Below, piece after piece: positions 57,900 to 64,000 of a DNA stretch of 64,000 bases. The first letter of the stretch is position 1, and each line of letters opens with the position of its first letter. The notes beneath the pieces are model-generated. The model was not told the origin of the DNA, searched no databases, and was given only the letters and a program-made list of their open reading frames with translations. The translations under genes and the position numbers were made by a program. The DNA comes from Aphelidium insulamus (taxonomy: Eukaryota > Aphelidiomycota > Aphelidea > Aphelidiaceae), in assembly GCA_036784855.1 (NCBI GenBank), contig JAZDSV010000040.1, positions 62,001 to 126,000 on the forward strand, given 5' to 3'.

Positions 57900-59612
57900 A
57901 TGAGCGGACTGGAGGTGACGGATGAGGAGAGCGGGGACGCACAGTTGTTGCGGACCCTAGGCTATCGGCAGGAACTGGCACGCGAGCTCTCGTCCTTCAG
58001 CAACTTTGCCATGTCATTCACGACCATCAGCGTGCTGACCGGACTGCTGATTCTGTACGGCTACGGACTGGAGACGGGCGGGCCCGCTGTCATTGTATGG
58101 TCGTGGCCGGTGGTGTGTCTGTTCTCGCTGGTGGTGGCACTGTCCATGGCCGAGATCTGTTCGGCGTTCCCCCAAAGCGGCGGCGTCTACTACTGGACCG
58201 CGCAGTTGTTGCAGTGTCGCGGCGACTCCAACATTAAAAAAATGGCGGCTGACGTGGCTGTGAAGCGGCAATCGCAAATTGATGTCACAGTTAATGACAC
58301 TGTGTCTACGCCGACGCCATCTCCCGTCGGGTCGGCCGCCTCGTCCACCCGCACCCGAGTGGCGCTGTCCCGACGCAATGCGGCTCTGGTCAGCTTCTGG
58401 AGCTGGGAGGCGGCCTGGTTCAATTTGTTGGGGCAACTTGCAGTCACGGCCGGCGTCGACTACGGGCTGGCAATGGTGCTCGGCGCGTTCGGTTCCATAG
58501 TGAACAAGGATTTCGTGCCGACCGCGCCGCTCCTGTACGCCATCTACCTGGCCGTGGTGGCGGTGCACACTGCGTTGAATATGGGCAGTGTGCGCATTAT
58601 GGCCGCCATGGGCCGGGTGTCGGTGTGGTGGCACTGTCTGGGCACGCTGGTGCTGATTGTCACACTGCTCAGTACGGCGCCGACCCTGCGACCCGCCGCC
58701 TTTGTGTTTGGCGAGTTTCGCAACATGACCGGCTGGGACAGTGTGCCGTACGTGGTGCTGCTGGGCACGCTGATGGCGCAATTCACCATGACTGGCTACG
58801 ATGCCAGTGCGCACATTAGCGAAGAGACCCGACGGGCGAATGTTGCCGCCCCGGTCGGCATGGTCATGGCAATTGTGGTATCGTTCGTGGTTGGCTGGGC
58901 ACTTCTAATTGGTCTGACGTTCTGCGTGCAAGACTACGAACTGACGGTGGCCACCGGGACCGGGTTTGCGGTGGCGCAGATCTTCCTGGATTGTGCCGGA
59001 CGTGCTGGCGCCTCACTCCTCCTCACCGTGGTCATGGGCGCCATATTCTTTTGTGGCGTGTCCTCGCTGACGAGCAACGCCCGGAGTATGTTTGCATTTG
59101 CCCGTGATGGCGGCCTACCGTGCTCGCTGTGGCTGTCGGTTGTTCATCCAGGCCGTATGATTCCCCTTAATGCAGGTATGCTCAATTTAATCTACTTCAA
59201 GGCCAAACACTAACGGTACATAGTGCTGTGCTGTGCTGGATGCATCGCCGTACTGGGTCTGCCGTCTCTGTACAGCAGCACTGCATTTGCTGCCGTGACG
59301 TCCATTGCCACAATTGGACTGTACATCTCGTATGGAATTCCCATCCTGCTGCGGATCACTATTGCTCGGCACTCGTTCCCCGCCGGTCCAGTGAGTCTGG
59401 GTCGGCATTCCGGCTGGCTGGGTGCCACTGCCTGTTTATACATTGCATTCATCACGGTGCTGTTTGTACTGCCGCCCGTCTATCCCATAACTGCGTCGAC
59501 GTTCAACTATGCCAGTGTGGCCGTGTGCGCTACTCTGGTGGGCAGCGTCGGCTGGTGGGTGCTGGACGCTCGTCACTGGTTCACGGGTCCGAACTGTCGC
59601 CGGAAAATATAG
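57900..59612 (+). CDS. Amino-acid/choline/GABA permease (APC superfamily, ACT family)
   Basis: 554 residues from exons 57900-59175 and 59224-59612 (48-nt intron, phase 1). The first ATG in frame is at 57900. About twelve membrane segments. Family blocks: LGYRQELARELSSFSNFAMSF, GLETGGPAVIVWSWPVV, MAEICSAFPQSGGVYYW, FNLLGQ, TGYDASAHISEETRRAN, GVSSLTSNARSMFAFARDGG and the C-terminal FNYASVAVCA...WWVLDARHWFTGP. Closest in style to fungal Uga4/Hnm1/Bio5-type permeases; substrate unknown. A hydrophilic insert of about 50 residues rich in Ser/Thr/Pro (near residue 120) lengthens the loop after membrane segment 3. Confidence 0.93.
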
Positions 59613-59905
59613 TTAGTGTTAAATATAGTTTGTGTTATCTTTGACACATCTATTGTCACTGCCCGGCAGAGCTTCAAGAGCCTTGCGATCCGTGTGCGCC
59701 GCAACCACACCCACACCCACACAGAAAGGATTTTTTTGGCGGCGTCCCACAGGAAGCACAGCCCGGCCCAGATGTCCCGGCCCATCTGTTCTGGCACGGC
59801 CATGCGACCATGATACCATGATGGCGACCGTGATACTGGTCCCGCTGTCAACGCCGTTAATTGTAGTCATACATATGGTCGCTTAAGTATCGAACATATT
59901 AGAAG

Positions 59906-60199
59906 ATGATCCCGATGACATGTAAGCATGGCTCGCCTGAAGAATGGCGATCATCAATACAGTACGACGCTACTATCCCACGAATGGAAATCGAAATTGT
60001 CGGCTCCGCAGTATACACCGCCAAAAAGCACGATTTGTTGACGCGACTATCGGCAATACAGTCCACACCAGTGGTGTTCATCGAAGAAATATGCAAAGAG
60101 CTACCTGACGATGATCTTGAAGAATGCAAATTGTGGTTTGAGAGCTATGAGGAAGGGATCGACATTCCTGGAGTGTATACTTTCGATACTCAAAGGTAG
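59906..60199 (+). CDS. Hypothetical 97-residue ORF
   Basis: Intronless frame from ATG to TAG, hydrophilic and acidic toward its end (KELPDDDLEECKLWFESYEE, DIPGVYTFD). No signal peptide, no membrane segment, no family recognised. Composition looks protein-like, but length alone does not prove a gene. It may be an exon. Confidence 0.35.
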   Translation: MIPMTCKHGSPEEWRSSIQYDATIPRMEIEIVGSAVYTAKKHDLLTRLSAIQSTPVVFIEEICKELPDDDLEECKLWFESYEEGIDIPGVYTFDTQR

Positions 60200-60564
60200 T
60201 GGCAACTATATATTGTAGACAGGTAGCCGATAAGGTTTAAGAAGCTATTCAAGGTCAAATCGCGTTCATGGTTGTGTTCATTTCAGTGACATGTGTACAG
60301 CGTGCGCCTTGAAGTACAAACTGTTGTGGTTGATCAATCCAGTTTTGTCGTTGTTTGGGCACAGCAGTTCAAATGCTGATTCTCTAGGAAAAGTTTTGGG
60401 CAATACACGTATCGTTCCCGACAGCAAAGAAAAATCCTTATAATACATATACATTTCGTTATTGATGCTGTAAGAGGGCACATGCATCACAATATGCACA
60501 GATACAACGTGGACGCCACACTTGATCAGCACGCGGAAAAGAAAGAAAAAAGAGAAAGAAGAAA
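60200..60564. other. Intergenic, no convincing gene
   Basis: A 106-codon minus-strand frame (60278-60598) overlaps the start of the PH-domain gene and lacks coding character. Upstream of 60565 is a purine-rich GAAAGAAAAAAGAGAAAG run. Confidence 0.45.
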
Positions 60565-63010
60565 ATGGACGTGCAATTGCGCGTGCGCTTCGTGGCACGC
60601 GACCAGTGGCAGACGGTGCGGCTGACGGCCACTCAGGCTGCAGAGAGGTGTGTATTGTGTGTGGATGGCCTTGAATCTATAATGACACCCCTGGTAGTCG
60701 CGTGGAGGATGTGCTGCGTGTGGTGCTGCATGCATTCCAGTTGCCTTCGCGTGGCGCCGAGTGGTGGCCGGGCGCCGAGTATGATGACGATGGCGGTGGC
60801 GGCGATGGCAGAGGAGATATTGCACAGCATGGTGGCAAGAGTACTGCGGCATTCACCACACCGGCGTCTAGGGACCGTGTGGCGTGGCTGTGTGGCCAAT
60901 TCGGTTTGTACTTGCCGGAGCGTGGCCACTGGATGGAGGACCGGCGCGTGTTCAGCGAGTACTGTGCCGCCACGTCACCCTCGACGTGCATTGCCACCGT
61001 GGTGGAGCTGCAGCACCGACGCCACTATGTGCCCACGCACGGCACACGGCACTACTGCGAGGGCGCCCTGCTCAAGAAGGGCGACCGGTCCATCGTGTGG
61101 CGCCGACGGTTCTTTGTACTGCGCGACCACACACTGCACTACTACAAGAGCCGCACGGACTCGGCCACAGCCACGGCACCGCTGGGCAGCGTGGCGCTCT
61201 CGGACGGCTTCGAGTTGCGAGTGTCGCCCAGCGTCTCCATTAGTAGTGGTGCTGTTGGTGCATCATCCGGAAATGCCACCGCCGAATTCCATCTGTGCAC
61301 CGCCAGCAAAGTGTATCGAATGTGCGCGCTGTCGGGCGCCGACTACGCCAACTGGGTGCGCATTCTGCGGCAGGTGCAGCAGGGCGATTGTAGAAAAATG
61401 CGGCGCCAGTCTGATGCACGCCCCGCGCCGCCGTCACCAGCACCAACCACAGCCACGTGCAACTCTGCTGCCGGTTGCTCCACCGCCTCGTCGCCCTCGT
61501 CAGCCACGCCCAGTGAAGTGGCCGAGAGCGATACGGAGTCTGGCATCATACAAGCACCCATGGCCGCCACAAGGAGGGAGGCGCCCACGGACTTTGACCC
61601 AGCGCACGCCTTCAGCCACCTGCACCTGTCGGCAGCAGTCACGGCACGCCGACGCTCCCCGTCGCCGTCCGCCACAGCCACTGCGTCTTCCGCCAGACCG
61701 CAGCACGTCGACATTGCCGGCGACAAGGTTGGCTACCTGCACAAGCGAGGCAATGTGAACCGCGCACTCCGCCGCCGTCTCTTTGTCCTCCGCGACAAAA
61801 TCCTCTACTATTACCGCCACGACGACACTCCTAGCGCCTCTGCGTCATCATCAACTGCAATGCCATCCATGGCCAACAACAATAGCAGCAACAACAACAG
61901 CGGTCTGCAGTACGCCGGCATGATCAATCTGGAGGGCAGCCGGATCGTGGGCAGCTGTCGCAGCGGCGGTTTGCCGGCAGCGGGTGACGGCAACTTGGAT
62001 GCAGATGACAGCAACGTTTCATCGTCTGCCAACAACAGTGCGGCATGTACATTTCACATTGTGACCCCGGCGCGCGTCTATGTGCTGTCCACGGACGACG
62101 CGGATGAGTGGTCCGACTGGCGCGATGCATTCGAGTTTGTCTGCGGCATTGTGGTGGAGACTGGTGGCAATAATAATGGGAATGGACTCAGTGCTGGCAC
62201 GGCTAGTTGGCGGCGCAGTGGCGGGGATTTTACCGCGACGGCGCTCATGGCAGATAGTGTGTTTGGCCCGCAGCGCCCGCAAAGCGCTCAGTTTGCCGCA
62301 GACACCTCAACATTCCTGTCTGGGCAAGAGAATACAAGCCGACCTCCCGCTAAGCCAGTCTCTTTGCGCAAACAGCAGCTGACACTAGATCACGAGCTGC
62401 TTGGCCATCCCGAAGTTGAAGGTGACCAACAGTTTTTTATGATGTATATGAAACTTTCTTAATACCCTTCTCAGGCATGCTGTGGAAGCGCGGTAACGAT
62501 CGCATTGGCAAGTGGCGCAAGAGGCATTTCGTGCTCGCCGGTCGGACTCTGTTTTACGGCCTGGAGCGCACGGACGACGACACGCCGTTCAAGCCCATTG
62601 GCAGCATCCCGCTGACAATATGTCGCCTGCAAGCGCCCGACCTATCTGCCGACACATTTATGCCGCCCGTAACTAATGCTGACAATGCTGCCGTGGCCAG
62701 CGGCTCGGCAATGATGCTGCTCACGCCCACCAGCGGATCGCCGCTGGTCGCTGCACAACAACCACCGCGACGGAGGCTGCCATCATTTGCACCTGGAGGC
62801 TCTGCCGCTGAGCCATCAGTAATGCCATCAACGTGGAATAACCGGCGCCTGGCATTCGATCTGGCAGTGTGCAATGAGAGTCTGCCGAACCCAGTGCTGC
62901 GCGTCTATCACATGCAGGCCGAGACGTATGAGCAGTACCGGGGCTGGGTGCGGCGCATCGCCATTCATACCAACGCAGACTCGTCTACGCTGCGTCAGTT
63001 GCTGCCATAG
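60565..63010 (+). CDS. Triple-PH-domain protein with Ras-association-like N-terminus
   Basis: 780 residues from exons 60565-60647, 60698-62421 and 62475-63010. The N-terminus resembles a ubiquitin-fold RA-like domain (VRFVARDQWQTVRLTATQAAE ... VEDVLRVVLHAFQLP, then GLYLPERGHWMEDRR), a weak call. PH1 about 150-275 (CEGALLKKGDRSIVWRRRFF, NWVRILRQVQQ), PH2 about 375-510 (VGYLHKRGNVNRALRRRLF, WSDWRDAFEFV), PH3 about 605-775 (GMLWKRGNDRIGKWRKRHF, YRGWVRRI). Ser/Thr/Pro-rich linkers lie between. PH domains suggest phosphoinositide or small-GTPase binding at membranes, a signalling adaptor. Introns of 50 and 53 nt. Confidence 0.82.
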
Positions 63011-63088
63011 ATTTCGATAGTAGCAGATCACCTTTTACGGTTATATTTTATTAACTAATCGTTTTGGATGCCTAGTTGAATGTCCGTA

Positions 63089-64000
63089 TCACATGAAAAG
63101 CACATCTGGATTGGCCATGTCAAGAAAATCTGGCTGGTTATAAAAATGATGTGTTGCTTGCATCGCAGCTGGATCATTTGAGTAAACGCCAAGTGCATCC
63201 CACTGCGATTGCCCTTCGCCGTTCCCATCAAGTTCACTGTCATGAGATATAGTACCAGTATAATATGGATCAGGTGTATATGGTAAACCAGTACCAGGAT
63301 GATACTGACCAGGTACGGCATATGGATCATGCGGGTTTGCGCCAGTTATATCCCACGGCAAATGTCCCTCGCCGGCCGTATCGTGTGGCACACCGCTATA
63401 ATGTACGCTACCAGTAGTTGTCACATCTCCGTCTCCTGATGGCTGACCAGTAAAACCAGTGGTAAATGATCCATCATCAAGAATGTTGAAACCATGGCCA
63501 TCTTGGGGCCCGGCATCGCTGTCGTGCGCGGTATGATGATGGCCTTCATGGCCGCCATGAGTCCCGCCGTGCTGTCCAGTGGAAGGGGAGTCATACGCAG
63601 CATCTTGCGATGGTGCATCATTGTCGCCATCATCCTGATCAGTGTCCTGCGCAGCATCTTCAGTAAGATTATTGTCGTCATCTGCCACATCTTCGAGCCA
63701 ATCAGAAACTTTATCGCACTGCTCTTTGAGATCTTGGATGAAATCGAAAGTGCATTTCGCAAGCGCCATTCTACCCAACAAACCCGTATACATTTTTTGG
63801 ATTTCTTCGCCGTTCGATTCAGACTTGAGCGTCGGTTCGTCATTGAATGATTTCGCAAGAGTTTGCAGCAGAGCAGCTTGGTCGCGCATTTCATTGGTGC
63901 ACTCTTTAATATCAGATGGTACGTAACGGTTCGCTTTTGGGCCAACGTCATCTTGGGTGCTGACCACGAAACTCCTCTGGCTCTCGAGGTGCAAAGTTTT
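63089..64000 (-). CDS. Acidic, His/Gly/Asp-rich hypothetical protein, N-terminus off the window
   Basis: The frame is open to the right edge, so the start is missing. At least 300 residues. The first part seen is helical (DQAALLQTLAKSF; GLLGRMALAKCTFDFIQDLK) with a few cysteines. Then a very acidic stretch (DVADDDNNLTEDAAQDTDQD), a His/Gly-rich segment (QHGGTHGGHEGHHHTAHDSD) and Pro/Tyr/Gly-rich repeats with PHDPYAVPGQYHPGTG. Ends near NPDVLFM. The style resembles exported or wall-associated proteins, but a signal peptide cannot be checked. No family recognised. Confidence 0.65.
   Translation of the reverse strand, partial: KTLHLESQRSFVVSTQDDVGPKANRYVPSDIKECTNEMRDQAALLQTLAKSFNDEPTLKSESNGEEIQKMYTGLLGRMALAKCTFDFIQDLKEQCDKVSDWLEDVADDDNNLTEDAAQDTDQDDGDNDAPSQDAAYDSPSTGQHGGTHGGHEGHHHTAHDSDAGPQDGHGFNILDDGSFTTGFTGQPSGDGDVTTTGSVHYSGVPHDTAGEGHLPWDITGANPHDPYAVPGQYHPGTGLPYTPDPYYTGTISHDSELDGNGEGQSQWDALGVYSNDPAAMQATHHFYNQPDFLDMANPDVLFM

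Noticed and set aside
60278-60598. Minus-strand 106-codon frame
   Set aside because: Overlaps the PH gene start, lacks domain or coding character.
60565-61758. 397-codon frame starting at the PH gene's ATG
   Set aside because: It passes through intron 1 into a wrong frame that is Arg/Pro/Thr-rich without domains; splicing gives the PH domains.

Overview
This is a nuclear eukaryotic window. Genes lie close together on both strands and carry many very short introns (most about 33-65 nt). I modelled about 76 introns by hand from protein continuity and splice motifs. Coding regions are moderately GC-rich, intergenic DNA holds TA microsatellites, and six tRNA genes are scattered between protein genes. 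No bacterial-style operons, rRNA or CRISPR arrays are present.

The gene content points to a fungus or close relative. Evidence: a mitochondrial acetylglutamate kinase / acetylglutamyl-phosphate reductase fusion of ARG5,6 type at the usual length, a TPR + F-box + LRR protein of Dia2/Pof3 type, Rgp1, a fungal-type GABA/choline permease, a Pex30-like dysferlin-domain peroxin and a Siw14-like phosphatase. A SPICE1-like centriole protein, a centrin and a large anim​al-like glycosyltransferase suggest an early-diverging, possibly centriole-bearing lineage. That placement is inference.

Layout. 1-5413: fast-evolving secreted-protein genes, namely a tandem pair (family I), then a decayed pseudogene and its intact paralogue (family II). 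5677-8935: PRP38 and HEM14. 8967-12800: duplicated gene fragment, MULE-type transposase remnant, tandem 51-bp repeats and unassigned mobile DNA. 13064-18064: RGP1 and CTU2. 18574-21409: secreted family III copy A, then a second, inverted copy of the duplicated fragment and a MITE-like element. 21544-24892: a 1061-residue four-module glycosyltransferase. 25408-33138: SPICE1-like, a helical-repeat protein, HAD phosphatase, F-box protein and alkaline ceramidase. 33283-43948: membrane-anchored carboxylesterase, QPRT, four tRNAs, DIA2/Pof3-like, Siw14-like and ZW10. 44115-50702: centrin, glutamine-rich coiled-coil protein, family III copy B, membrane prolidase and a tiny membrane protein. 50856-52437: three tRNAs and a broken secreted-protein gene. 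52550-63010: ARG5,6, C1/dysferlin peroxin, permease and a triple-PH protein. The right edge cuts an acidic hypothetical protein.

The housekeeping genes cover arginine, haem and NAD synthesis, tRNA thiolation, splicing, Golgi and ER trafficking, centrosome/kinetochore function, lipid turnover and glycosylation. The less ordinary parts are the three small families of secreted proteins, the unusually common GC-AG introns (8 of about 76), the multi-domain glycosyltransferase and the inverted duplication with associated mobile elements.
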